Source: Zopfochytrium polystomum
Taxonomy: Eukaryota; Chytridiomycota; Chytridiomycetes; Chytridiales; Chytridiaceae
Reading direction: 5' to 3'
Length of the DNA stretch: 64,000 nucleotides
NCBI GenBank assembly: GCA_025765615.1
Contig: JAIVFJ010000102.1
Span: forward strand, 1-64,000
The notes beneath the pieces were generated by a model. The model saw only the letters and a list, made by a program, of their open reading frames with translations. It made no database searches and was not told where the DNA came from. Position 1 is the first letter of the stretch. Each line of letters begins with the position of its first letter. A program made the position numbers and the translations under genes. Below, piece after piece: positions 21,230-34,500 of the stretch.

Positions 21230-24200
21230 TCATGCAGGCACAACCCATAGGGCGACCAGCCCCGCAATCCACGCCCCAGCGACAAAAGGGTCCACTGCCG
21301 AGAGCGCAACGGCAAAAAGCAGAACAAGGACCACGCCAAGGCAGATCCGCTGCACCCCGCGAAAAGGGCGAACCACAAGCCGCTCGACCCATCGCGCAAG
21401 ACCGGTCGTTGCGGGTGACGGCGTCGACTTTTGGCCGCCGACCGCGACGCTGCCGCCGAACCGCCGCACAAGCAGCAGCTTGCACGGGCCGCCGGGACCG
21501 CTTGCTGTGCCGACGCGCACGAACACGGGGTCGGAGGACTCTCCTCGAACGGCGGCCGTAGCCCCGCCGACGTTTGTCCCACGAACTACCACCACGGCCG
21601 TCGTCGTCGAGTCGGTTGGATTGACTTCCGTCACTTTCCCCGACAGCAGGGTTGGGGATGTGAGATCGCAGGTGTCGGTGGACGCTTGCTGGGATGAAGT
21701 GACATCTATCCAAATGTTGTCACCCGTTTTGATAAAGTCGTCGCTGCCAACAGCTTGAAGAGCAAATGCAGCGGCATTTGAATCGGTCTCTGAATCGTCT
21801 TCCCTTGAAGCAGGAGTATTTTCCAATACCTCGAGACTGACGACGCCGACGATTGGAGAGGGCTCGACATTTGTGACGACCGGGGCGAGGCATTCCGCGT
21901 ACGGGGGAAGGGTTTCCCAGCATGTCGCTGATTTAAGGTGGGACGACGGGCGGAGGACAACTGCGTCCCCTTGGCGAATGGGAAAAGGCACTTTGACGCG
22001 CGACTCCCATACATCACCTTCAGCGTCTAGTGAGGAATCTGGGTGCCAGTCTCCCGATGAAAGAACAGCTGTGAAATTATACTCCTGCTTGCTCACTGTC
22101 TCCTGGGACTTTGCAGTTACGCCAGAGCGAGTTACTACGGCCAAAAACTCCTCCTGCAGTGCAAATGGCACCTTCTTTGTGTCTTCCCGGTTCTTGGCTT
22201 CCGTAGGACTCCTGACTCCCAGTCGTCGTCTTGGACTGTATGTTTTGCCCGCTTCCACCTTTACACGAAGTGTTACGACGGAGGCATTGGTCACAGCGAC
22301 TTCGCTGCTAACAACGCGCAATGACGGGGGCTTGTCTCTTATTCTTACGTAGAGCACACGTCGAATCGTGTGGTGAGCTTCACCAACTCCGCACGTATGC
22401 TCCAGAATACGAACCGCAGCACTTGGTCCAGTTCCCATTGTCTCCTCTGCTTTAACCGACAAAGTCGAGGAGGACGACTTTGTTACGACTGGCTCTCCAT
22501 TGGAGCAAACGAGCCCCTCAGACAGAAGCGACGCGTCCAGTTTTGCCAACGACTTAGAGGACTCTACGTGTAACGCAAGAGAAGCGCACGCATGACGACA
22601 AATAACTCGAGGGGATATGCTCGGCGTCATCACGGTAGTGACAGGAAGAGATGTCTCAGCTTTCGCACTAATGGGTTGCAATCGTTCCAGCTGTGCAGAC
22701 GGCACGTTCACTTCAATACTCCACCTGCTCTCTTTATGGGGAAGATGGGGGTGTGCAGCTGCCACTATCGATCGGTTGGCAGTGGGCGGAACCGAAATAT
22801 CGAATGTGATCGAGGAAAGGTTAAGAAGGTGTTGTACTGGTAACACAACTGTGAAGGCGAACCTCCCAGTCAGCTCAAACTGGTTGGTGCGGACCGGCAC
22901 TACTTTCCCCGTAGTAACGTTGGGAACGGGTGAACAGTCAACGCACGCTGCAACTACAATTTCAAGATCTTCGGCCCGAAGCACGTCAAGAAGGCCCAAG
23001 GTTGGATCCGCGACTGTGTTGACGACACTGATGGGCTCCGATGCCTCGAGAACGAATCGAAAATGGGCCAAAACGACTGCATTGTTGGCTTTGAAGTCCA
23101 GAGAATGATAACGGAGGGTAATTTCTGGACGACGTTGGAGCGGAATGGCCACCGCCGCTGTCGAGTCACAGAGTGTATGTGGCCAAACCCTCTGGACGCA
23201 CTGCGTCGGTCGGATAAGTAGAGTTCTGCCACCGATTGGATTCAACTCCGGCAAGGTGATAGCCACCCTGTAAACCGATCGTTTCGCGTTTTCGCTTGCA
23301 GACACGGTTACTGCCTCTGCGGCGGTTTGCTCTCCATTAGAATAACTAACCATCGCTTCAAAGACCGGCCATAGCCCATCACGGGTATTCGCAACTGCGG
23401 GGACGGGTAACACAATGTCGACCCAGGAGTATTGCGGTCCGATCGCAACAGGGGTTGGCGACAGAGCAACCTGCTCAAGAGCGCCAGAGAAAACAACGCG
23501 TGAAACTGGCAGGGCACGAATCCGACCTTCAGCACTCTCGGTTTGTTTGGTGGTACGGAGACCGCCCATATTTGCGCGTTCTTGATCAGTGTTCGGGCTT
23601 GCTGTCCTGCACTCCAAGCGATAATCCCACACTTCAAAACCTCTTTGGTTATGGGCCGCTCGCTCGCCGACTGCCCCGGCGGTCGAGCCTCGCCGGGTCC
23701 TCCTGATATCACAAGACTGCAAACTCGTTTTGGATGGACATTTACAAGCGCGAATGTCCGAGCGCTCCAATGCAGATCTTGCCCTCGCAACAACCCACCG
23801 CTCCAGCAAAGCTTTATCGATCCACACACGAGGGTCAATAAACGTTCTGGGGCCTGCCGGTCGAGTCCTTTTGCTTCCTTTGTTGCAGGAAATATCAACA
23901 GAATCCGGTGCGAGAACAAGCTTCATAGGGCACAGAGGAGCAGACGACTGCCAGTTGAAGTCACCACTAGCGGAAACGTTTGATATGGTTGTCAAAGTCG
24001 GATTGGTGGAGGCGACGGCTATGTCGACTCCCCCTTTGTAGACCCACACGCCGCGGTGAGAGGATAACGATTCTATCGCCCCGACGAGCTCCTTCATTCT
24101 ACTGTTCACACGAAAAGTGCAAGTTGCCGCGCCGCATAAAACTGCGACAGTCAGGAGCTTGACAGCGGCAATTTTCAAGGTAGAACTGTCAACACTCGAG

Positions 24201-25103
24201 AAGAAGACTTGAGCAAGAAGCGGTTTGTTTCCCTTCGTGGGAGAGGACACGTGGTGGACGTCCAAGTCATGCCGCAAATACACAGCGGCCGCCAGAGTTA
24301 AAGCGAGGACTGGGTACATCCACGCAGCAAGAAACGCAACATCGCTACGGGGAATCGTCAGAAGGGCGTCAACAGTCGCGGCTGGAAAAGAGTCGAGAAG
24401 GAAGGCTGACAACGTGGAGTTCGCGGCAAGGACATCCCGTGATACGTGAAGGACCGTTGCAAGGAAGATTAAGAAAAGAGGGGCGACTAACAAAAAAAAA
24501 AGAAAGCGAACGTCCCAAGCAAGAAAATTAGGGTCGGAGTCTGCACGCAGCATGCGAAGAACAAAACTACCCACCTGCAAGTGACAGGTTTTCGGTGACT
24601 TGAGACGATGCTCCGCGGAAGACAAGTCGAGCGGTCAGCGTGGCGAAGGACGCCGATGAACGAAGTGCTTCGCGCATAACATCAACGGCCGATGGAACAA
24701 AGGCCGAATGCCCTGCCGGGGCCGTTGCACTGTGCATGAGAGTGGGTGCTTGCGATGCAGTGGAGGGGAACGGATCGGCCTTGGAGAGGCGCGTTGTCGT
24801 CGGCCTAGTTGGCGATTTGCCGAAACGACGGAGCAGGGACGAAGCAGCGGGAGGCAGAAGAGGGGTCCAGAAATCAGGAGAGGAGAGTGCGGGGTTGGCG
24901 GCGGCGGCGGGAGGCTGCTGGAGAGAGTTTGGAGCCATAGTGCGGTGATGCGATCCATCCAGAGGGTGCTGCTGCTGCTGCTGGTGCTGCTGCTGCTGTT
25001 TCTGCTGCAGCTGCCGGTCGCCGGGTGTTGTCGCTGACCACGCCGCGCCCGCCGCCGCCGCAGGGGTCGCACCAGCGGGAGCCGCAGCAGCCGGTGGTGA
25101 CAT
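21230..25103 (-). CDS. Orphan membrane protein with large beta-rich middle region (about 1261 aa)
   Basis: Start ATG at 25103 (MSPPAAAAPAGATPAAAA). Exon 1 is 25103-24575, exon 2 is 24486-21230. The 88-nt intron starts G|GTGGGT, contains CCCTAAT, and ends in a T-rich tract plus TTAG; the chain totals 3786 nt. The first 175 residues are Ala/Gln/Pro-rich and probably cytosolic. Three hydrophobic segments follow (near VAPLFLIFLATVLHV, FLAAWMYPVLALTLAAAVYL and AAVKLLTVAVLCGAA). Then comes a long Thr/Val/Ser-rich region of likely beta structure, and a C-terminal hydrophobic pair (GVVLVLLFAVALSAV, GAWIAGLVALWVV). Topology loosely recalls pore-membrane nucleoporins with Ig-like lumenal repeats (Pom152 type), but no diagnostic motif was recognised, so function is left open. 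A 34-nt intron with a nearer AG keeps the same frame and is the alternative. Confidence 0.72.
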
Positions 25104-25500
25104 GGCTCCCGATTTCCTTCCGTCAAGATCAAAATTATTTTTTGTCCAACAGCTGTTTGTCTTTCATTTGTTTGTCTTCCTTCTTGTTCCACATAATATT
25201 TTTTTTTGTTTGCTTCTTGTTTTTCCTTCGAACAGTGGAGGATTGCTGTTTCGTCTCAAAAAAAATTAATGAAAAAAAAATAAGCAAAACAAAAAAGGAA
25301 CCTTGTCTTGGTTAATATTTTTTTTTCTCCAATTTTTTCGTTCGCCGAGGAGACAGACAGAGCGGGCAGGGAGGGCAGCTCAGGAAGAGAAAGAGCAAGA
25401 AGGAGGAGGGTGGAGGCTGGCACCGACGAACCCACCCTCGCCGTCCATTAACCAACCACTGCGAGGGGACGCAAGAGGGACACTGCCTTAGGCAGGAGCC
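25104..25500. promoter_or_regulatory. Shared divergent promoter region
   Basis: About 400 bp separate the divergent starts at 25103 (-) and 25501/25568 (+). The segment is T-rich near 25130-25215 and A-rich near 25258-25292. No TATA box was identified with confidence. Confidence 0.4.
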
Positions 25501-25567
25501 ATGCCACCACCACCCTCCGCGACTTCTTCGCCGCCCTCGCACACCGTCTACTCGGCGGCGACAGCGA

Positions 25568-28500
25568 ATGCTACGGTGGACCCGCAGCAGCAGCAGCAGC
25601 ACCTGCAAGAGCAGCCACAGCAGCCGCAGCAGCGAAACTATCGGAAGGGGGGGCCCAAAATCTCGACGAGGCTCAAACAGCAGCCGCAAGTCGGTGGGCA
25701 GCGATGCCAGCATCAGCAGCAGCAGGGGTCCCAATGCTGGCGACTGCAGCGACCTGACCGTCAACGGCAGCAAACGCAGCAGCGTGTGCTCTATAACCAG
25801 CAGCATTCCGTGCTCTGGGGCGGAAGCGGACGCCCTCTCCGAACGGCGGTCGTCATTTCTTGCGGAGCTTGCGTCCGACGCCATGCAGCTTCAGGAGAAG
25901 CTCGAGCGCATGCAACTCGATCAAAAGGTGTTTGTCGAGTCGAAGGCCACAAACTCGGTCTTCAGCAGCAGCAGCGTCACCGCCGCGGACACCCAGCTTC
26001 CCCACACTGCATCCTCTTGGTCTGCTTCTTCTTCTTCTACTTCTTCTTCTTCTTCTTCTTCGTCTTCCTCCACGGCGATCGAGCGCGCTCGGATGCAGCA
26101 GCAGCAGCAGCAGCAGCACACTCGGAATGGTGTGGCTGGGCACCAGAATGAGGGTGGGGTGTTCCTCGACAGCGTGAACCGCCGCCCCACGACAGCAGCA
26201 GAGGGAAGACAAGGTTCTCAGGGAGACGACGACAACCTCTTTCCAGAAGACAAGGCAAAGCAGCAGCAGCAGCAGGAGCAGCAGGAGAAAGAGAGGAAGG
26301 AGAGTTGCGCCCAGCAAGGAAGAAAAGGCAAGGCAGGAAGAGAAAGTTTTCTGTCTTTCAGTGAGCGCTCGGACGCGACGACGACGACGACGCGCCTTGC
26401 CGCTGGTGCCGGTGCTGGTGCTGCTGGTGCCTCGGCTGCCGCCGTGCTACAACAACAGCAACAACAACAACACTTGCCCTCGCCTTATCCAAAACCCTCC
26501 GGCGGTTCTTCCTCTCCAGACAACAAACACTTTGCTGATACGACCACCGTCACATACAAGAAGTCTTCGTTCCTTCCGCTGGAACGGCACATAGACCTAG
26601 AGATCCCCTCCACAAAGCGGGCTGTTCCTGCCGCTGCATCCTCCAGCAATCTGAACTCAACCCATTTTCGCGACCTTTCAACCATGTCGAACTATCACCA
26701 AGCCGAATCCTCGTCGTCTCCGCCATCAACCCCTCCGCGTACTGTCGAGGCTTCGCCGACTTCGTCTCTTTTGAATCTATCGCCGGAGAACAGATCTCTG
26801 TCCTCCAACTCTACTATCAGACCGTCTACATCCCCGCTTGCTTCGTCGAGCTCTCCAAAGAGTGGCAAACTAGCGTTCGGTAAAGGCTGAGATGCCCCTA
26901 TGAATTCTTACAACTTACAAATCCCCATTCCGTTGTCGTGTAGGTAAAGGAGAAAGCAAATCTTCAAAGCAAAGCCCGCCCACTGCGTGGCCGAAAGTTC
27001 GCGACCTGGTGAGGTCATTGGAGAAAAAGAAAGGAGATGAAGGTTTGTTCCTCTCCATTTTGGCCTTCCCTTACCAGCCCCTCTACTTGATCCAACCCAC
27101 AGAGTCCCAGCAACCGTTATCGCCGCCACGGAACAACACATTGAAGGCCTTCTTGTCCAACTCGATGTCGCGTTCGGGCAGCAATTCAGGCACGGTCTCT
27201 GCTGGCGTTCCGTCCTCACCATTGTCGCCGGCGTCGCCTTCTTCACTGAGCAACCGCGTCCCGTCAATGGCCTCTTCGCCAACTATAAAGCCTGCAGCGA
27301 AGCCTGCTGCTCGTCCTGCTGCATTTATCGCTCCTCCTATCATGTCGAGGACAGCTTCAAACACCTCCTCTCAATCGTACAGCAGCGCAAGGTCTGAATC
27401 GCCGGCCCGAACCGCTTATCCTCTTACCCCCGCCGCTGGCCGTCCGATGTCGCCACCGCGTTCCGTTGCACCTAACGGAGTGGTTGGTCATCGTTATTCG
27501 CCGTCTTCTTCGCCCTCCTCGATAGGATCCGATCCTTCTCGTTCCTGCTCCCCTGCCAGGACTGCTTATCCCCTTACTCCGGCTGCGGCTATTCCTCTGG
27601 CTCGAACAATGTCACCTCCACGAACACAATCCGTTGCAGCACCCGTGACACATCACCCTAATGCGACTGTTCTCCCCATACGCACTGCGTCGATGGCTGG
27701 AAACCAACCTGCATATGGCGGCTCTCTATTATTGTCCTCTCGAGCATTGTCGCCACCTCGTGTTGCGCTGCCTTTGACGGCGGCCGCCATTTCGCCACCA
27801 AAACCGGCCCCTCCGGTTATGACGAATTCTTCTGTCAACAACGGCCCATTCGTTCAGCAAGCTTTTGGTACTTCGTCGTCAGGCAATTTGGAGACCTCAC
27901 CGCAAAGTTTGCTGTCGGAGACAAGCGAATCGGGATCATTGGCGAAAGACCTGACCCGCCGATTGAGCCAGGTCCTGGAGTCCTCCGTTTCCTCTGACCC
28001 CTCAGTTCGACTCGCTAGCACCACTTCCAATTTTTCGGCCACGACCGCTTTGTCACCAACTGCGCCTTCATTCGTGGAGAGGTCTGTCGCCTCTGGTTCT
28101 CCACTTCCCTCTCTTTGGGGTCGCCGTGAAAGTTTCCAGTCGTCTGTTGTATCAAACTCTTCAACCGAAGCTTATTCTACGAACGTGCGACGCTTGAGCT
28201 CTGCTTCAACAGCGTTTACCAGCCCAACTCCTCAGCCGAGTGTGTCTCCGCTGCCGCATCCCCCAAAAGATGCGACGCGCAGCGGGTCCAACGGGTCGGA
28301 ATCTTCTGTAGATCTTGTTATGGACTCGATGACAAGTTACGAAAGTGGGTCCACAGTTTCCGGCGTCACTGCCTACATTAGCAGACCGAATTCTGCGGCC
28401 GCGATTCATCGAACGACTGCATCCCCAACCCCTTCCAGGAGCCTTTCTCTTCAAGTAGAACCACACGCCAATTCAAGGCCATCCACGCCAGACAGACTCA

Positions 28501-31500
28501 CTCGGGGAGAGAGCCGGTCAGGTGCGATTTTCTCAACATCGACCGTCGTGCAGCAGCTGCAGGATCTTTCAGACGATGACCCAGACAATGATGCGGTTCC
28601 GTGGCGTCGTTCACTTCCTCCTCGACGCGACTCAGTCTCCTCAGTATCGTCCATATCGTCTCGTGCATCGATATCGCGCTATGTTCGTCCTTCCACGCCC
28701 CCAGTAAAGGAACCGTCATCGCGTCACTCAATCTCGTCGAATCGCTCCAACCGTTCCAAGCGGGGCGCTCGATCGCACCGTCGCGGAAGTTTGCATCAGT
28801 CTTCCAACTCATCCCTTCGCTCTGAATACATTGCTTCAGAGCTCCCAGCTTCGCAAATTCGTGGAGCAACAGCTCTGCCTCCGGTGCCGACTGTGTCCGT
28901 GAGCGACGAAGAAGCGGAAACAATTTCACTCGCGGACTTGGAACGGATGGATCGTGAGCATCAGCGAAGCGGAGTGTGGTCCATCAATGGAGAAGTTCTC
29001 TTCAGCGACTCTTCCGACGAGTCTGCTCACGTACATTCATCTGCCCCCGCCCCGTATCGTCCGCCCGCTGCACTCCACCCCTTGTCACCCCCAGCGAAAA
29101 AGACTCAGCACACAGCATTGCCTGCCCGCAGCGTCAGCATGACGCTCTCTCAACTAATGGAGATGGAAGACGGCCTGGGTGATGATCCTGCAGCCTTTGC
29201 TGCGGACGATGACGCTGAAGTTGTTAGCCTCGCCGATTTGGAGTCCCTGAAGGAGGAAATTTGGCGCGAAGAGCGCAGAGCAAGCTTTTCGGCCGCTAGC
29301 GTTGCTTCAGTAGAAGTCGCTGTAGACGGAGATGCTCCTTCTGTTATCGAGTACAAAACTGGCATTGCAAAAGAAGAGGAAAGAGGTCGTAGTAGAAAGC
29401 CTTCTGTCGCTTCATCTCGTCGAAGCTTCGGAAGTGCAAGCGAAAAACGAAGCTCTCTGGCACTTTCGACTGTCGAGATGACACCAGTTGCAGCGAATAA
29501 GGAACCAAGTGTCATTTCTTCGCGATCCGCCGTTCAGGAGGTGGGTCGCCCGTGATAGACTTTTCTGGATCTGTTATTATCTCCATATTATTACACATTT
29601 AAAAGACCCTCCCTTCGACTATTCTTACAATAATCTGCTCTGTTTGTTTATTGCAACTATCAATATTAAACTTTTTTTTTTCCTTTCCATTCACAAAACG
29701 AACAAAATAACTGAAAAACGCGACTTCGTTACGCGGAATCACACCGTTCTGCAGCAAAGTGACTCTCTAACGGCAAATTTGGTGCCAGTGTCCGCGGGTC
29801 TCAGTGACCCTTCACTGGAGTCTTCGCCTTCGACTCCTGTCACAGCGTCACCCAGCTCGACATTCTTTGATAAAGCGACACCATCACCAAAATCAAGTCT
29901 TGCAAAGCCATCGCACCACGACAAGAAAGCTAACACGTCACCTTCCCAAGCACCACCAAGCAGCAATAGATTGAGCGGCTGGCTGTCCAGCACACTGCAA
30001 AAAATGGGTGCAGGTCTTCGCCTCGGAAACAACGGCAACTCCGGTTCTGGCAACAGTAGTTCAGGGTCTGTGTCTCCGTCTGCCGGCGGTAGTCTGCTGA
30101 GCTCCCGTTCAAAGTCACAAGCTGCCCTCACTATCGGAACCCAAGGGGAGAAAGACCCTGTTGCGTCCCCACCAGCAATGAAAATTTCCCTGTCACAGCG
30201 GTCATGGCGCAAAAAGAAGTCGGCTGGCCCTGCACAGACATCTGCATCCTCCGTTTCGGACAGCGCGGAGATTTCGGTTCCAATAGAGCAAGAGTCTCCT
30301 CCGCCGGTATCTGTATTCCACTCCACCACATCTCCGCCTATTAGTCCACCGAGTTCTTCTCGGTCAAAGGAAACAGCCCTGGCATCCTTGTCACCAGCTG
30401 TGTCGAAGGACTCAGTTTCGGACCCTGTTGTTTCATCCGACTCGGAGGAAGAGTCGGAATTGACCGAGTTGCTACCAAAACGCACACTGGTACCGTCGTC
30501 CACGCCTATGGTGTCGGTTTTGAAGAACCTGTACGGAATCGGAAAGGACAAAGAGGTTAGTAAAGACTGCTCTGTGCCTTGAACTCAAATAATAATATCT
30601 CGACAGAGCGCACCGCTTCTTGGTGATTTTGAGGAATTGGAGAAAGGCGAAGGGGCCTCTTCCGCGGTCTTGAAGGACCTGGAACCTCCAGTCTCGCCTA
30701 ACGACGGTCTTTCCAGCGTAAGTCCTCTCGCAAATTGACCGGCGAACTCGCTGTCCGATCGTTAATCAATGCCTCTCTTCTCAAACACAGTCCGATGATC
30801 TCACCACGCGAAGTGGATCAACTGAAAACATCGATGTTAGTTTTCCTTCGCTGCTCGCCTTCTCATCCTAATCTTTCTCTTTACTGCCGCCCGAAGGCAT
30901 CATTCACGGAGGACGAGTTTACGGCGTTTGTGTCTCACACGTCGGAAGTGTCAGCTGGGGAGTCTTCTGTGAAAGACGAGGTCGGTGTTACTTGCGCCGA
31001 AACTTTTGTGAGAGCGCAGCTCATGATTATCCTAGGCCCCAAAAGGTTCGGAACCTCTCACCCAAAATGCCCGAGCAATTTCTGGAGTGGTTGACGCCCC
31101 GAAGGTAGACTCGACAGTAACGGACTGCGAAAGGCTTGCTTCCAAACTAACAATTTTGGAAGACTTCCTCCGACAGAAGCGACGTGCCGTCTGGCGCCGA
31201 AGCTCTTCTCTTTGAGGGGCGGGATGAACCAACCCCTGAGGATTTTGTACCTAAGTGTTCACAAAGCCCTGAACCGATCGCCGTCGCCCTTGATGCACAA
31301 TCACCACTGGCCGCCAGCAACTGCGACGCGCGGAAGTCCGCCAGTCGCCTCGCGCTTCGAGCTGATTCAGCCATTGATACAAATTCTCCAGCCTTTGCAC
31401 CCTCAAATCTTGTGGCTGAACCCCAGTCCATGGACACGATTTCACCAATGCTCAATGGTCAAGGAGCTGAGCACAAGACTACTGCAACTGTGTTAAAGTC

Positions 31501-34500
31501 AAAAGTGCAGCTACTGCGAAAGTCTTATCCTTCCGAGAGAAGCGCGTCGATATCTGTCAGTAAGCCTGAAACTGCCGTTGTTTCTATGGAACGTGGGCCC
31601 TCCGTCATTTCCGCAAAGCTCCAACTGCTTCGGTCCGTCGTACAACCGGCAGCCAATCCGTCAGTTCTGCACCAACCGACGGTAGCCTCCCCTGTCTACA
31701 ATTCGCAGTCGGCCCCTCTTCCCCCGCCCTTACAGCCCGAAACCGTTGCGAGTGTTTCTGTAGTGAAAACTCGGATGCACCTGAACCGGTCCCGATCTGT
31801 GCCAGTCCCTGCACCCGCGTCATTCGACGAGGTGAAATCTGAGAAGCCTGATGATGCAGAGGCCATTGGGAATAGTGCAGTCTCTTCGGTGAAAACGGTG
31901 AAGGCGCACATTCAATTGATTCGCTCGCCTTCGGTACTCGATGTTGCAAAAATCGAATCGACTGGAAACCCTGTGGCCGACCCATCGCCTGAAGTGGTCC
32001 GTAAAGTAGATGTTGTGGCTCCTAAAACCACTACTTTATTGAAAGCGAACGTCAAGCTGGTTGGTAAGCGTGAAAGGGCCAAGTCGTTGCCATCAGAGGC
32101 GAACGCACGGCCGAACGTCGTCGAATTGCTGGTAAAGGTGCCTGCCAAGCAAGTCGATGTAAGCATTGAAAAGCAGGCTGCCGAAGCCATCGAGGCAAAC
32201 CAGGCGGTTGATTCATTACCGTCTTGCATGGCAGTGTTGCCAAACTCCACTGAACCTATTATTAATTCAGCGATTGCATCGGAAGAGTCTGCCGATGTTG
32301 AACAGTCGGCAACGGTAAACTCAAAATTGGACACTGCGCGAACAACGGTCTTCCACTCGAGACTCCAGTTGGTCCGATCCATGTCTGTCCCTCTATCAGG
32401 CTCAAGTGACCAAAGAGTACCTGCCGTGACCGATATTCCTATAAAACCATTTATTGCTCTCCCAAAAGATAGGATGTTACCGAACGAAACAGCTTCAAGT
32501 GCGACGATCGCAGCATCATCGGAACCGGTCCCTTCGGAAGTACGGCCTATAGTGCGAATAATTCCAGTGTTAAGACGATTGAGTTCTCCTCAAGTTGTTG
32601 CGCCGGTCCAGCCTGGACCTAAAAATGAGCGTCCTGCCCCCGACAGTTCGAAAACGACGTCAGTGGTGAAAGCTCGTCTTCAGCTACGTCGATCAAAGTC
32701 AATGCCACTTCCGACTGCCGTCTCCGGTAGACCTATTGCCATGGATCAAGGAGATCTTCAATCAGGGGAAGCATCTCCGAAAGCCGAGACTATAAACAGT
32801 CGCATTGTGGTTGATGTCCAACGCCGACCTCTCGATAGCGCTATGGGGAAGGGGGAAACGTCGTCAGCTGATACTAACCAAACTACTGCAACGTCTGAGG
32901 CGGCGGCGCAGCCGCCAGAGCCACGACGTGTTATTCGTATAATTCCTGTGATGAGACGTCTGTCCACTCCAACACCCTCCAAGCCGGCTGAACCGATTCG
33001 CCGGCCAGTCGTTCTCGCTTCTCCTGATACCCAGCGTTCTCGACCAGCCACTCCGGAGGAAGAGGATGCAGAGGATGACGCAGCACTAGAAGAACTGCAG
33101 CGGTCAATCCGTAATCAGAGTATTCTCCTGCCTTTCAGACGAAGGCTGTCGATTGTTCGGCGGCCAAAAGTTGAGCCGATTCTTGAGTCTGTCGGTGGAC
33201 TCGAAGAGGTCTCTGAAGACGAGTTTGACTCGGAAGAATACGTGGACGACAATCCTCTAGACGAAACGGATGAACTCCCCATTGATGAGGACCTTTCCGC
33301 TCGACATTGCTCTGCCGGGTCGGAACACTCCCGGAATAACACCGGAAACGGCAATATCTGCAGGTCGGAATTTTCTGACGACCAAGAGGACATTGGGGAA
33401 ATACTCCCTTCAATAATTGTAACGAACGATGCCCAGGAGGTTGTAGAACGAAGTTGTGAGGTCCGAGGAGGTGGCTCTGCGTGGAAACAGGTTCATAGCG
33501 AAGGTGTCGCCACGCAAACTGGAACGGAAATAGCGAATACGGATGAGGCTGTAACCGAGGAATCAAAGCAGCCTACTGATCTTAGCGAAAAGGCGCTTGC
33601 TATGCAATCCCAGTCGGAAATAGTGAGCACTGCTGAAGTGGAATACGATGTTTCCAAGACACTGCCTGACGTCGACTCGTCAATGCTATGTGAACGAACC
33701 CACGCGGAGCTTGGCGAAGAAATGCCTCGCGGCGACACATTTGTTCCAAGCGTTTCTGAGAATGTATCCGATGTGCTTGAACTTCGTCAACGGGAGCCGG
33801 CACACACCTCGCCACCAGCTGCTCAAATTTCTGCACATGTCGATGATACGAAAGGCCAAGCGGCTGATGCACAGAGCCACGTGCAGATCCCACCTGCAAA
33901 CGCGTCTCATCTCACGTCAAACATTCCACGTTCCGATGTAGCACTGGACAGATTGGGTGCACACGATGTTTTGGAGATCCCGCCTGTAACCGCTCGAGAG
34001 AGTCTTGAAATTTTGGAATCGTGCTACTCGGCCCAGATCTCTTCATGTGACGCTCAATCTGCCCCGACTTGCGATGAGGCAAAGGTCATTTTGGATGCCG
34101 ATATCGAAGTGCTGGTGCCGCCAACAATCAATCAATCGACGGCTGGAACTCCGAAACTTCATGAATCTTTAAACTCCTCCCGAAAGAACGTTTCGGAAGC
34201 AAAGGAAGTATTACTTGAATCTGGGACGATCATTTCAGACTCGGAGACAGCGGAACCAGCACAATTCTTTGACAAGGACATTCTTTCGTCTGAGCTAGGT
34301 CAGCTACCTGATGATATCACTCCACCTCTCTCGGCTGAATTCGCGGAGACCCCAAGTTCTGTCGAAGCCGACTCTGTTCCCGCTGAAATACATACCTTCG
34401 ATAGCATAGCAGACAGAAGCGCCTCCGAAATGGTTGATTTGAAAGATAAACCGGAGGACCCATGGATTTCGCTGGGAGTTGAGACGAAATCTTCGCCTGA

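Noticed and set aside
24541..24574. 34-nt intron in the membrane-protein gene
   Set aside because: Keeps the same frame but is shorter than any other intron here. The 88-nt alternative has a branch-like CTAAT and a T-rich TTAG acceptor. Not fully excluded.
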